A stretch of DNA of 64,000 nucleotides from contig OX442314.1 in assembly GCA_949358305.1 (NCBI GenBank), positions 30,985,118-31,049,117 of the forward strand. The letters are read 5' to 3'. This stretch comes from Strigamia acuminata (lineage: Eukaryota > Arthropoda > Chilopoda > Geophilomorpha > Linotaeniidae). Shown piece by piece: positions 1-12,500 of the stretch; the first letter of the stretch is position 1; each line of letters begins with the position of its first letter. The notes beneath the pieces were generated by a model, which saw nothing but the letters and a program-made list of their open reading frames with translations, searched no databases and had not been told where the DNA came from. Made by a program: the position numbers and the translations under genes.

Positions 1-780
1 ATCCTGTCCGTGCACGAAGACTTTATGTAGACTAGACTATATATAGTAACCACCCAGATACACATAGACCTATACTTATATATAAATAATATAATGTTTT
101 GTACCTATCTAGAAATAAGTAGGCCTAAATTTAACATGCAATTGCATGTTAATCTGGGCACAAGTAGCGAAAATGACGCTCTTGACATCGCTCCAAAACC
201 CGAGTTAGATCACAGATCACAGATCAGCTCTTAAAACTCTTGAATTTACTCGCTAGAGTGCGTCCATTAAGAATTAAATTCAATTTAAAAATTAAAAATT
301 CGATTAAAAATTAAAATTAAAATTAAAAATTGAAATTACCGGTATTTCATTATTTACAATTGAAATTATCTAGAAATTATCTAGATTACACGCAGTCGGA
401 GTCGGACAGCATCTATACATCTATATTCTATCCGTGTTGTTTTAAACCTAACCGATGCGATCGACGTGTTGCCTAAAATCTACAAATCCAGCCGCTCCGA
501 ACTAACTCACCGATGAGCAGCGATTGATTAATTTATTGTATCAACCAAATTTCACTTTTCATTTTTCATTTTTCCCTTTTTTTCATTTCTAATTTCTCAT
601 TTTTAACTTCTAACTTTTATTAGTTCTACCAAACGAATACGGCGTCACCCAGCGCAAAGTAGCTTTGCTTCCAGGCACCAAAAACATTATTAAAGACGAT
701 TTTAGACTCTTGACAAATTTATCCTCTTTTATTATGAAACCTACTTACGTTAGTTAATTCTGCTTTCTCTTTTAAATATA
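1..780 (+). other. Upstream region of threonine-rich gene, unit 1
   Basis: This is AT-rich DNA without a convincing ORF. It holds a perfect 22-bp palindrome (131-152), short ATCACAG repeats (about 209-229), a run of AAATTAAAA-type simple sequence (about 270-330) and a pyrimidine-rich stretch (about 550-620). The last part, about 699-775, matches intron 5 and part of exon 5 of the neighbouring P450 genes read antisense (compare 28122-28218). It ends a few bases before the start codon at 781. The same region recurs before each later copy; in the sixth copy 14 bp near 23645 are missing. No clear TATA box could be assigned. Confidence 0.6.
131..152. promoter_or_regulatory. Perfect 22-bp palindrome upstream of the threonine-rich gene
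   Basis: The left arm TTAACATGCAA is followed directly by its reverse complement with no loop. Each arm contains ATGCAAT, close to POU/octamer-type sites, but no factor can be assigned. It recurs at 4823-4844, 9515-9536, 14185-14206, 18877-18898 and 23532-23553, always about 630 bp before the start codon. It is absent upstream of the seventh copy, whose 5' flank was replaced by an LTR. Confidence 0.5.
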
Positions 781-1506
781 ATGGCGCAAAAGAAAGCGGT
801 TAGACCGACGATCAACGGCGTCAAGACGACTAAAAAGACTGTCGATGAGGATAATGTCAAAAACGAGGCTTCGACGACGACCGAGACGAACGATTTTCCA
901 CAAAACGACTCGACAAACGCCAATAAAACGAACGAACCCGAAACGACAACAATTCCTACACCGGACGAAACCACGACCAAAATGTCGACAGATTTCGACG
1001 TCCTCCTCAAGCCAACAACATCAATCGAGCTGAAGAAAGTGACGACACAAATCAAGACAACTCTTCGTCCGAAACTCAGTTTAAAACCGCACGAATTACG
1101 CAACGAAACGATCGGAAACGACGTCACATCTCAGTCCCGTCTTCGAACAATAAGCAGCGAGACACCCAGATCAACATCGCCCAACAAATCCACTCACAAC
1201 ACGGACGAAAATGCCCCATTGAGTCGCCCATTGGTCTACGTGTCCTCGACATCTTTCCGACACAATCGCACGACTTCAAAACCAAACGAAACGACACCAG
1301 ACGTGGCAAACACCAACACCAAACCCCCACGCACCAAACCCACTCTATTCCCATCCTCCAGAACCAGAATTGACATCACAACCAAACCACTAACAACCAG
1401 ACATCGTTCAACTAACATTGCAACACAAACAACAAAACATCGTTCAACTGACATCACTACAAAACCACTAACGACCAGACATCGTTCAACCACAAAAGGG
1501 ACGACG

Positions 1507-1537
<31 letters not shown>

Positions 1538-2913
1538 CCAGTACAACAACAAAAAAGACGACAACAACACCCATAGCATCAACAACTCCAATTTCGTCTC
1601 AACCGGTCGAAGACTTTGACGAGATCGAAGCGTCATTCGTTGACGGCATATTTGGTTTGCGGCTCCCGACAGACTTCGACACAGACGGCGAAATAGACAC
1701 AAAAACTACACCAAAACCAATCAAAACTGCAAAAACATTGGCAACCAAACAACCGAGCAAGCAAAGCAGATTCCCGACTACTACCGTCGGGTTATCCGAG
1801 GCTACGAAACCGAAAAACCAAAAGACGAAACCGTTTGCCGAGCACGAGCGCGACAACACGCGAGACAACACGATCGGGCGACTGCAGCACAGCGAATCGG
1901 TTTTGATTCTCAGCACGACGCCGTACCCTCGAATCCGTCCGAATTGGCACCGACGGAACCAAACCCGACCCACCACCGTGATAACCAACACGCAAATATC
2001 GGCCCTGGACGAAATGGTCATGAAATACCTAACGTCGACCACCCGCGCGTCCAAACTGACCGACGATTTTGACGCTTTCATTCTGACCGATCCGTTCGAC
2101 ACGAACAAAATCAAAACGAGCACCGCGGAGCCCAAAATGGACCCTGAGATCATCCCCGGTTACTTCACCGACGTTACCACGAAAGCGGAAAGCGTCACGC
2201 GACCCTCCAAAGTGACCACCATTTTGACCAGCGGTCAGTTTCCGGTCATAGAAAAAGTGAACAACTTTAAATCGTCGCAAGCCGTTGGCGGGAATAACCT
2301 CGGGTTTCACCTACCGCCCAGTTTTTGGCCCACTCGTTACGCACTGACCACAACGCCGACGTTGCAAGCGCCGAAACGACAACGGTTGTTGTTTTCGTCC
2401 AAACGGAGACTCTCCGGTCAACATCGGCAGTCGCGGCGGTCCACGTACGATTACGGGTCGGTCACGTCGCCGTCGCCGAGTTTGATCGAGGACGACGTCA
2501 CGGACACGTTGGTCAAGTTCGGGGTCCGTCTCGCGCGCTCGAAACGCGAGGAGAAGTCGCCGGCGGTCGTCAATCCGTTCCCGGAACACGTTGCGACGTA
2601 CCAGCATCCGTTTTTCGGCCAAGTCGGCGTGTTGTTCAACAAGACGTCGGGCACGTTGCAGATGGAGTACGGGTTTTACGGGAAGGCGCATTTGTTGCCG
2701 TACGTGCAGAGCAATACGTTTCTGCTGCGATTTTTCAGCGCCGTTTGGTACGTGTCGGAAAGCGACGACAGCAGACGGCTACCGAGGAGTGTTTTCATGG
2801 TCCATTTCAAGGGGGGTTCGTCGGACGGGCGACCGGAACGATTTATTGTGCCTTTCTTCGATCCCCGATTGCCGCCTACGTTCGTTAGGGTTAGGTCTTC
2901 GGATAGGAAATAA
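781..2913 (+). CDS. Threonine-rich mucin-like protein, copy 1
   Basis: This is an intron-free ORF of 710 codons starting at an ATG followed by G. Residues 1 to about 590 are low-complexity, rich in Thr, Lys, Pro, Asn and Arg, with a near-pure Thr tract around residues 241-260 encoded by an ACA microsatellite. Several basic pairs (for example SRRSTY and ARSKREE) precede a compact non-repetitive C-terminal domain of about 110 residues (about 597-706). That domain ends in FFDPRLPPTFVR and loosely resembles, from memory, the C-terminal beta domain of beta-lactamase-like proteins such as LACTBL1. The catalytic domain is absent. No signal peptide is visible at this start, so an upstream exon is possible. 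The Thr-rich part could carry O-glycans; function unknown. About 200 bp of AT-rich 3' flank follow. Confidence 0.7.
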
Positions 2914-3116
2914 ATAGAAGTTGGAAAGATATGGGGAGTGTTTGAGTATAATTATAGCGTTTTCTTGCTTTCTTTTTCACTACATTTTAATTGTTTTATT
3001 ACTGTTACGATGGGAAAAAAGGAGCTTAATAATTGCCAAAAAACATTTTTTTTTTTACTCATTAATTTGAAATGTAAATAAAATAAAATAATTCTCCGAT
3101 TTTTTCTTTTTTTGAT

Positions 3117-3592
3117 GTGGAATTACGATCAAGCAGTCCTGCAGTTTGGGTTTAATTAAAATGTGGTTGGTCGACTCTGTTTTGGAGTGTGAGTTCAGTT
3201 TGACTGACGATGGTTGCAATAAACAAACCCTGTCCGCCGGTAATGAACCGTAGTGGAAACTGAAATAATCCTCCGAGTTTATTATATTTTAATGTGGGAA
3301 ACTCGAATAATATTTCTTTGCAAACCTGAGTTTCTTTCTGCACACGTTTGAAAGCGATAATTATACAATAATACAATAGCTTCCAATGAAGCAAATCTCA
3401 TTTCATGGCAATGCAGTTTCTGGGTCCAGCTCCGAATGGGATGAGATACGTAAAAGGATTTACTGCGATTTGCTTTGTTTTCGGGAGAAAAACAAACCTG
3501 TTTTGAAGCAAAATAAACACAAGAAAACAGATTAAATTAAAGACTCTCTTATTTTACGAATCAATATACCTTTCAGGATCAAATGTTTGTAG
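3117..3592 (-). pseudogene. P450 3'-end relic, unit 1
   Basis: Reading the minus strand, this segment matches exons 13 and 12 and the last bases of exon 11 of CYP-a. The heme-ligand segment [11 protein letters not shown] is recognisable, but small insertions create a stop just before it and another just after, and the KLVMAHML stretch is deleted. The match ends abruptly near 3590, inside exon 11 (TTTGATCCTGAAAG), where AT-rich and minisatellite DNA begins. It is a dead fragment of the same P450 family found intact from 26519 onward. Confidence 0.8.
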
Positions 3593-3623
3593 ATTAATTA
3601 GATTAGATTAAATTAAACCCGAA

Positions 3624-4107
3624 TCCATTTTCATCCACAAAAATGCATTTTTACAGAAAAAAAAATCCATTTTTACAGAAAAAAAAATCCATTTTTACAG
3701 AAAAAAAAATCCATTTTTACAGAAAAAAAAATCCATTTTTACAGAAAAAAAAATCCATTTTCATCCACAAAAATGCATTTTGAGACAAAAAAAAGCATTG
3801 ACACAAAAAATGCATTTTCGGACAAAAGAAAGCATTTTGTTTTGAGACAAAAAAAAATGCATTTTGAGACAAAAAAAAAATCTATTTTCGTACACAAAAA
3901 TGTATTTTGAGACAAAAAAAAGCATTTTGACACAAAAAATGCATTTTTATAGAAAAAAAAATCCATTTTCATCCACAAAAATGCATTTTGAGACAAAAAA
4001 AAGCATTTTGACACAAAAAAAGCATTTTGACACAAAAAATGCATTTTGACACAAAAAATGCATTTTCGGACAAAAGAAAGCATTTTGTTTTGAGACAAAA
4101 AAAATGC
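3624..4107. repeat. A-rich minisatellite block, unit 1
   Basis: Five copies of a 22-bp repeat (ATTTTTACAG, nine A, TCC) are followed by irregular repeats of about 20 bp built from ATGCATTTTGAGACAAAA and AGCATTTTGACACAAAA. The small Phe/Lys-rich ORFs in this block are by-products of the repeat. Confidence 0.9.
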
Positions 4108-4293
4108 ACGTATCACAGTGAAAAAAAAACGTCAAAAACAAATTTAAAAAAATGCAGTTTTACCTTCTACAATGTCCTAGTGGCCCGGGTGAAGTTGGGG
4201 GCCAAAACCTAGAAAAATAGGAAGAAATAAAACACAAAAAATCGATTTCTTTGCAGAAATGGCAAAAAAATCAACAGAGAACGAGCAAATACT

Positions 4294-4757
4294 CATCTAA
4301 AATCTAAAATCCATCCTCGGGGTCCTTTGGGCAGTCGAAAGTAGCTGGAATATAAAATAAAAATTAAATTACACACCGCAAATCGCTTGAAAAACCTCAA
4401 CAAAAATTAAGCCTACTCACTGCATACGCACGCGGTCGGGGCCGTTCCACGGGTGTTTGGCCGGTCGGAAATAGCTGAAATATAAAATATAAACTAAATT
4501 AAACACCACAAATCGATTAAAAAACCTCATCATCATCATCATCAAAATCAAACAACACACCTACCGGTAGTGGAACATGGCTGCCGAGTGTCATCACGCT
4601 CAACAACAATCACAACCATCACAAAAATCACAATAAAATGGCTGCCTCGCTCGAGCTCTTCACCCGACCGATTTACTTTGTCGAATGGCACCATCCTGTC
4701 CGTGCACGAAGACTTTATGTAGACTAGACTATATATAGTAACCACCCAGATACACAT
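4294..4757 (-). CDS. Candidate small spliced gene, unit 1
   Basis: On the minus strand a run of well-formed splice signals appears in order: donor CTACCG|GTAGGT (exon edge 4565), acceptor ATATTTCAG|CTATTT and donor ATGCA|GTGAGT around a 54-nt exon (4421-4474), then acceptor ATATTCCAG|CTACTT (exon edge 4344). Downstream lie a further acceptor CTATTTTTCTAG and donor GAAG|GTAAAA near 4161-4205. Exons 2 and 3 look like diverged duplicates. In one frame the product would be about 95 residues, with a hydrophobic segment (HFIVIFVMVVIVVER) and a Cys-containing tail ending TTFDCPKDPEDGF, which faintly recalls the start of a chitin-binding peritrophin-type domain. Exon 1 crosses the unit boundary. Not recognised; it could be non-coding or a gene fragment. 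Confidence 0.25.
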
Positions 4758-5472
4758 AGACCTATACTTATATATAAATAATATAATGTTTTGTACCTAT
4801 CTAGAAATAAGTAGGCCTAAATTTAACATGCAATTGCATGTTAATCTGGGCACAAGTAGCGAAAATGACGCTCTTGACATCGCTCCAAAACCCGAGTTAG
4901 ATCACAGATCACAGATCAGCTCTTAAAACTCTTGAATTTACTCGCTAGAGTGCGTCCATTAAGAATTAAATTCAATTTAAAAATTAAAAATTCGATTAAA
5001 AATTAAAATTAAAATTAAAAATTGAAATTACCGGTATTTCATTATTTACAATTGAAATTATCTAGAAATTATCTAGATTACACGCAGTCGGAGTCGGACA
5101 GCATCTATACATCTATATTCTATCCGTGTTGTTTTAAACCTAACCGATGCGATCGACGTGTTGCCTAAAATCTACAAATCCAGCCGCTCCGAACTAACTC
5201 ACCGATGAGCAGCGATTGATTAATTTATTGTATCAACCAAATTTCACTTTTCATTTTTCATTTTTCCCTTTTTTTCATTTCTAATTTCTCATTTTTAACT
5301 TCTAACTTTTATTAGTTCTACCAAACGAATACGGCGTCACCCAGCGCAAAGTAGCTTTGCTTCCAGGCACCAAAAACATTATTAAAGACGATTTTAGACT
5401 CTTGACAAATTTATCCTCTTTTATTATGAAACCTACTTACGTTAGTTAATTCTGCTTTCTCTTTTAAATATA

Positions 5473-6198
5473 ATGGCGCAAAAGAAAGCGGTTAGACCGA
5501 CGATCAACGGCGTCAAGACGACTAAAAAGACTGTCGATGAGGATAATGTCAAAAACGAGGCTTCGACGACGACCGAGACGAACGATTTTCCACAAAACGA
5601 CTCGACAAACGCCAATAAAACGAACGAACCCGAAACGACAACAATTCCTACACCGGACGAAACCACGACCAAAATGTCGACAGATTTCGACGTCCTCCTC
5701 AAGCCAACAACATCAATCGAGCTGAAGAAAGTGACGACACAAATCAAGACAACTCTTCGTCCGAAACTCAGTTTAAAACCGCACGAATTACGCAACGAAA
5801 CGATCGGAAACGACGTCACATCTCAGTCCCGTCTTCGAACAATAAGCAGCGAGACACCCAGATCAACATCGCCCAACAAATCCACTCACAACACGGACGA
5901 AAATGCCCCATTGAGTCGCCCATTGGTCTACGTGTCCTCGACATCTTTCCGACACAATCGCACGACTTCAAAACCAAACGAAACGACACCAGACGTGGCA
6001 AACACCAACACCAAACCCCCACGCACCAAACCCACTCTATTCCCATCCTCCAGAACCAGAATTGACATCACAACCAAACCACTAACAACCAGACATCGTT
6101 CAACTAACATTGCAACACAAACAACAAAACATCGTTCAACTGACATCACTACAAAACCACTAACGACCAGACATCGTTCAACCACAAAAGGGACGACG

Positions 6199-6229
<31 letters not shown>

Positions 6230-7605
6230 CCAGTACAACAACAAAAAAGACGACAACAACACCCATAGCATCAACAACTCCAATTTCGTCTCAACCGGTC
6301 GAAGACTTTGACGAGATCGAAGCGTCATTCGTTGACGGCATATTTGGTTTGCGGCTCCCGACAGACTTCGACACAGACGGCGAAATAGACACAAAAACTA
6401 CACCAAAACCAATCAAAACTGCAAAAACATTGGCAACCAAACAACCGAGCAAGCAAAGCAGATTCCCGACTACTACCGTCGGGTTATCCGAGGCTACGAA
6501 ACCGAAAAACCAAAAGACGAAACCGTTTGCCGAGCACGAGCGCGACAACACGCGAGACAACACGATCGGGCGACTGCAGCACAGCGAATCGGTTTTGATT
6601 CTCAGCACGACGCCGTACCCTCGAATCCGTCCGAATTGGCACCGACGGAACCAAACCCGACCCACCACCGTGATAACCAACACGCAAATATCGGCCCTGG
6701 ACGAAATGGTCATGAAATACCTAACGTCGACCACCCGCGCGTCCAAACTGACCGACGATTTTGACGCTTTCATTCTGACCGATCCGTTCGACACGAACAA
6801 AATCAAAACGAGCACCGCGGAGCCCAAAATGGACCCTGAGATCATCCCCGGTTACTTCACCGACGTTACCACGAAAGCGGAAAGCGTCACGCGACCCTCC
6901 AAAGTGACCACCATTTTGACCAGCGGTCAGTTTCCGGTCATAGAAAAAGTGAACAACTTTAAATCGTCGCAAGCCGTTGGCGGGAATAACCTCGGGTTTC
7001 ACCTACCGCCCAGTTTTTGGCCCACTCGTTACGCACTGACCACAACGCCGACGTTGCAAGCGCCGAAACGACAACGGTTGTTGTTTTCGTCCAAACGGAG
7101 ACTCTCCGGTCAACATCGGCAGTCGCGGCGGTCCACGTACGATTACGGGTCGGTCACGTCGCCGTCGCCGAGTTTGATCGAGGACGACGTCACGGACACG
7201 TTGGTCAAGTTCGGGGTCCGTCTCGCGCGCTCGAAACGCGAGGAGAAGTCGCCGGCGGTCGTCAATCCGTTCCCGGAACACGTTGCGACGTACCAGCATC
7301 CGTTTTTCGGCCAAGTCGGCGTGTTGTTCAACAAGACGTCGGGCACGTTGCAGATGGAGTACGGGTTTTACGGGAAGGCGCATTTGTTGCCGTACGTGCA
7401 GAGCAATACGTTTCTGCTGCGATTTTTCAGCGCCGTTTGGTACGTGTCGGAAAGCGACGACAGCAGACGGCTACCGAGGAGTGTTTTCATGGTCCATTTC
7501 AAGGGGGGTTCGTCGGACGGGCGACCGGAACGATTTATTGTGCCTTTCTTCGATCCCCGATTGCCGCCTACGTTCGTTAGGGTTAGGTCTTCGGATAGGA
7601 AATAA
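5473..7605 (+). CDS. Threonine-rich mucin-like protein, copy 2
   Basis: The 710-residue translation is identical to that of the copy at 781. The flanking DNA for a full 4692-bp period also matches as far as I could follow by eye. Start codon context, ACA tract and C-terminal domain are unchanged. Confidence 0.7.
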
Positions 7606-7808
7606 ATAGAAGTTGGAAAGATATGGGGAGTGTTTGAGTATAATTATAGCGTTTTCTTGCTTTCTTTTTCACTACATTTTAATTGTTTTATTACTGTTAC
7701 GATGGGAAAAAAGGAGCTTAATAATTGCCAAAAAACATTTTTTTTTTTACTCATTAATTTGAAATGTAAATAAAATAAAATAATTCTCCGATTTTTTCTT
7801 TTTTTGAT

Positions 7809-8284
7809 GTGGAATTACGATCAAGCAGTCCTGCAGTTTGGGTTTAATTAAAATGTGGTTGGTCGACTCTGTTTTGGAGTGTGAGTTCAGTTTGACTGAC
7901 GATGGTTGCAATAAACAAACCCTGTCCGCCGGTAATGAACCGTAGTGGAAACTGAAATAATCCTCCGAGTTTATTATATTTTAATGTGGGAAACTCGAAT
8001 AATATTTCTTTGCAAACCTGAGTTTCTTTCTGCACACGTTTGAAAGCGATAATTATACAATAATACAATAGCTTCCAATGAAGCAAATCTCATTTCATGG
8101 CAATGCAGTTTCTGGGTCCAGCTCCGAATGGGATGAGATACGTAAAAGGATTTACTGCGATTTGCTTTGTTTTCGGGAGAAAAACAAACCTGTTTTGAAG
8201 CAAAATAAACACAAGAAAACAGATTAAATTAAAGACTCTCTTATTTTACGAATCAATATACCTTTCAGGATCAAATGTTTGTAG
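7809..8284 (-). pseudogene. P450 3'-end relic, unit 2
   Basis: Same relic as in unit 1, with the same inactivating insertions around the heme motif, so the decay predates the amplification. Confidence 0.8.
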
Positions 8285-8315
8285 ATTAATTAGATTAGAT
8301 TAAATTAAACCCGAA

Positions 8316-8799
8316 TCCATTTTCATCCACAAAAATGCATTTTTACAGAAAAAAAAATCCATTTTTACAGAAAAAAAAATCCATTTTTACAGAAAAAAAA
8401 ATCCATTTTTACAGAAAAAAAAATCCATTTTTACAGAAAAAAAAATCCATTTTCATCCACAAAAATGCATTTTGAGACAAAAAAAAGCATTGACACAAAA
8501 AATGCATTTTCGGACAAAAGAAAGCATTTTGTTTTGAGACAAAAAAAAATGCATTTTGAGACAAAAAAAAAATCTATTTTCGTACACAAAAATGTATTTT
8601 GAGACAAAAAAAAGCATTTTGACACAAAAAATGCATTTTTATAGAAAAAAAAATCCATTTTCATCCACAAAAATGCATTTTGAGACAAAAAAAAGCATTT
8701 TGACACAAAAAAAGCATTTTGACACAAAAAATGCATTTTGACACAAAAAATGCATTTTCGGACAAAAGAAAGCATTTTGTTTTGAGACAAAAAAAATGC
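8316..8799. repeat. A-rich minisatellite block, unit 2
   Basis: Five copies of the 22-bp repeat and the same downstream irregular repeats as unit 1. Confidence 0.9.
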
Positions 8800-8985
8800 A
8801 CGTATCACAGTGAAAAAAAAACGTCAAAAACAAATTTAAAAAAATGCAGTTTTACCTTCTACAATGTCCTAGTGGCCCGGGTGAAGTTGGGGGCCAAAAC
8901 CTAGAAAAATAGGAAGAAATAAAACACAAAAAATCGATTTCTTTGCAGAAATGGCAAAAAAATCAACAGAGAACGAGCAAATACT

Positions 8986-9449
8986 CATCTAAAATCTAAA
9001 ATCCATCCTCGGGGTCCTTTGGGCAGTCGAAAGTAGCTGGAATATAAAATAAAAATTAAATTACACACCGCAAATCGCTTGAAAAACCTCAACAAAAATT
9101 AAGCCTACTCACTGCATACGCACGCGGTCGGGGCCGTTCCACGGGTGTTTGGCCGGTCGGAAATAGCTGAAATATAAAATATAAACTAAATTAAACACCA
9201 CAAATCGATTAAAAAACCTCATCATCATCATCATCAAAATCAAACAACACACCTACCGGTAGTGGAACATGGCTGCCGAGTGTCATCACGCTCAACAACA
9301 ATCACAACCATCACAAAAATCACAATAAAATGGCTGCCTCGCTCGAGCTCTTCACCCGACCGATTTACTTTGTCGAATGGCACCATCCTGTCCGTGCACG
9401 AAGACTTTATGTAGACTAGACTATATATAGTAACCACCCAGATACACAT
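8986..9449 (-). CDS. Candidate small spliced gene, unit 2
   Basis: Same splice-site series and reading frames as in unit 1; exon 1 crosses into unit 3. Confidence 0.25.
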
Positions 9450-10164
9450 AGACCTATACTTATATATAAATAATATAATGTTTTGTACCTATCTAGAAAT
9501 AAGTAGGCCTAAATTTAACATGCAATTGCATGTTAATCTGGGCACAAGTAGCGAAAATGACGCTCTTGACATCGCTCCAAAACCCGAGTTAGATCACAGA
9601 TCACAGATCAGCTCTTAAAACTCTTGAATTTACTCGCTAGAGTGCGTCCATTAAGAATTAAATTCAATTTAAAAATTAAAAATTCGATTAAAAATTAAAA
9701 TTAAAATTAAAAATTGAAATTACCGGTATTTCATTATTTACAATTGAAATTATCTAGAAATTATCTAGATTACACGCAGTCGGAGTCGGACAGCATCTAT
9801 ACATCTATATTCTATCCGTGTTGTTTTAAACCTAACCGATGCGATCGACGTGTTGCCTAAAATCTACAAATCCAGCCGCTCCGAACTAACTCACCGATGA
9901 GCAGCGATTGATTAATTTATTGTATCAACCAAATTTCACTTTTCATTTTTCATTTTTCCCTTTTTTTCATTTCTAATTTCTCATTTTTAACTTCTAACTT
10001 TTATTAGTTCTACCAAACGAATACGGCGTCACCCAGCGCAAAGTAGCTTTGCTTCCAGGCACCAAAAACATTATTAAAGACGATTTTAGACTCTTGACAA
10101 ATTTATCCTCTTTTATTATGAAACCTACTTACGTTAGTTAATTCTGCTTTCTCTTTTAAATATA

Positions 10165-10890
10165 ATGGCGCAAAAGAAAGCGGTTAGACCGACGATCAAC
10201 GGCGTCAAGACGACTAAAAAGACTGTCGATGAGGATAATGTCAAAAACGAGGCTTCGACGACGACCGAGACGAACGATTTTCCACAAAACGACTCGACAA
10301 ACGCCAATAAAACGAACGAACCCGAAACGACAACAATTCCTACACCGGACGAAACCACGACCAAAATGTCGACAGATTTCGACGTCCTCCTCAAGCCAAC
10401 AACATCAATCGAGCTGAAGAAAGTGACGACACAAATCAAGACAACTCTTCGTCCGAAACTCAGTTTAAAACCGCACGAATTACGCAACGAAACGATCGGA
10501 AACGACGTCACATCTCAGTCCCGTCTTCGAACAATAAGCAGCGAGACACCCAGATCAACATCGCCCAACAAATCCACTCACAACACGGACGAAAATGCCC
10601 CATTGAGTCGCCCATTGGTCTACGTGTCCTCGACATCTTTCCGACACAATCGCACGACTTCAAAACCAAACGAAACGACACCAGACGTGGCAAACACCAA
10701 CACCAAACCCCCACGCACCAAACCCACTCTATTCCCATCCTCCAGAACCAGAATTGACATCACAACCAAACCACTAACAACCAGACATCGTTCAACTAAC
10801 ATTGCAACACAAACAACAAAACATCGTTCAACTGACATCACTACAAAACCACTAACGACCAGACATCGTTCAACCACAAAAGGGACGACG

Positions 10891-10921
<31 letters not shown>

Positions 10922-12297
10922 CCAGTACAACAACAAAAAAGACGACAACAACACCCATAGCATCAACAACTCCAATTTCGTCTCAACCGGTCGAAGACTT
11001 TGACGAGATCGAAGCGTCATTCGTTGACGGCATATTTGGTTTGCGGCTCCCGACAGACTTCGACACAGACGGCGAAATAGACACAAAAACTACACCAAAA
11101 CCAATCAAAACTGCAAAAACATTGGCAACCAAACAACCGAGCAAGCAAAGCAGATTCCCGACTACTACCGTCGGGTTATCCGAGGCTACGAAACCGAAAA
11201 ACCAAAAGACGAAACCGTTTGCCGAGCACGAGCGCGACAACACGCGAGACAACACGATCGGGCGACTGCAGCACAGCGAATCGGTTTTGATTCTCAGCAC
11301 GACGCCGTACCCTCGAATCCGTCCGAATTGGCACCGACGGAACCAAACCCGACCCACCACCGTGATAACCAACACGCAAATATCGGCCCTGGACGAAATG
11401 GTCATGAAATACCTAACGTCGACCACCCGCGCGTCCAAACTGACCGACGATTTTGACGCTTTCATTCTGACCGATCCGTTCGACACGAACAAAATCAAAA
11501 CGAGCACCGCGGAGCCCAAAATGGACCCTGAGATCATCCCCGGTTACTTCACCGACGTTACCACGAAAGCGGAAAGCGTCACGCGACCCTCCAAAGTGAC
11601 CACCATTTTGACCAGCGGTCAGTTTCCGGTCATAGAAAAAGTGAACAACTTTAAATCGTCGCAAGCCGTTGGCGGGAATAACCTCGGGTTTCACCTACCG
11701 CCCAGTTTTTGGCCCACTCGTTACGCACTGACCACAACGCCGACGTTGCAAGCGCCGAAACGACAACGGTTGTTGTTTTCGTCCAAACGGAGACTCTCCG
11801 GTCAACATCGGCAGTCGCGGCGGTCCACGTACGATTACGGGTCGGTCACGTCGCCGTCGCCGAGTTTGATCGAGGACGACGTCACGGACACGTTGGTCAA
11901 GTTCGGGGTCCGTCTCGCGCGCTCGAAACGCGAGGAGAAGTCGCCGGCGGTCGTCAATCCGTTCCCGGAACACGTTGCGACGTACCAGCATCCGTTTTTC
12001 GGCCAAGTCGGCGTGTTGTTCAACAAGACGTCGGGCACGTTGCAGATGGAGTACGGGTTTTACGGGAAGGCGCATTTGTTGCCGTACGTGCAGAGCAATA
12101 CGTTTCTGCTGCGATTTTTCAGCGCCGTTTGGTACGTGTCGGAAAGCGACGACAGCAGACGGCTACCGAGGAGTGTTTTCATGGTCCATTTCAAGGGGGG
12201 TTCGTCGGACGGGCGACCGGAACGATTTATTGTGCCTTTCTTCGATCCCCGATTGCCGCCTACGTTCGTTAGGGTTAGGTCTTCGGATAGGAAATAA
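10165..12297 (+). CDS. Threonine-rich mucin-like protein, copy 3
   Basis: The 710-residue translation is identical to copies 1 and 2. Its unit is 22 bp shorter because the downstream minisatellite has four rather than five 22-bp repeats; the coding region is unaffected. Confidence 0.7.
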
Positions 12298-12500
12298 ATA
12301 GAAGTTGGAAAGATATGGGGAGTGTTTGAGTATAATTATAGCGTTTTCTTGCTTTCTTTTTCACTACATTTTAATTGTTTTATTACTGTTACGATGGGAA
12401 AAAAGGAGCTTAATAATTGCCAAAAAACATTTTTTTTTTTACTCATTAATTTGAAATGTAAATAAAATAAAATAATTCTCCGATTTTTTCTTTTTTTGAT

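Noticed and set aside
1599-2153. Minus-strand ORF of 184 codons (and a Val-rich 112-codon ORF) opposite the threonine-rich gene, repeated in each unit
   Set aside because: They are antisense shadows: the ACA/ACG-rich coding strand yields few stops in reverse. No protein features.
3624-4107. CRISPR-like regular 22-bp repeats
   Set aside because: The repeats are directly adjacent without unique spacers, A-rich, and in an animal genome; a minisatellite explains them.
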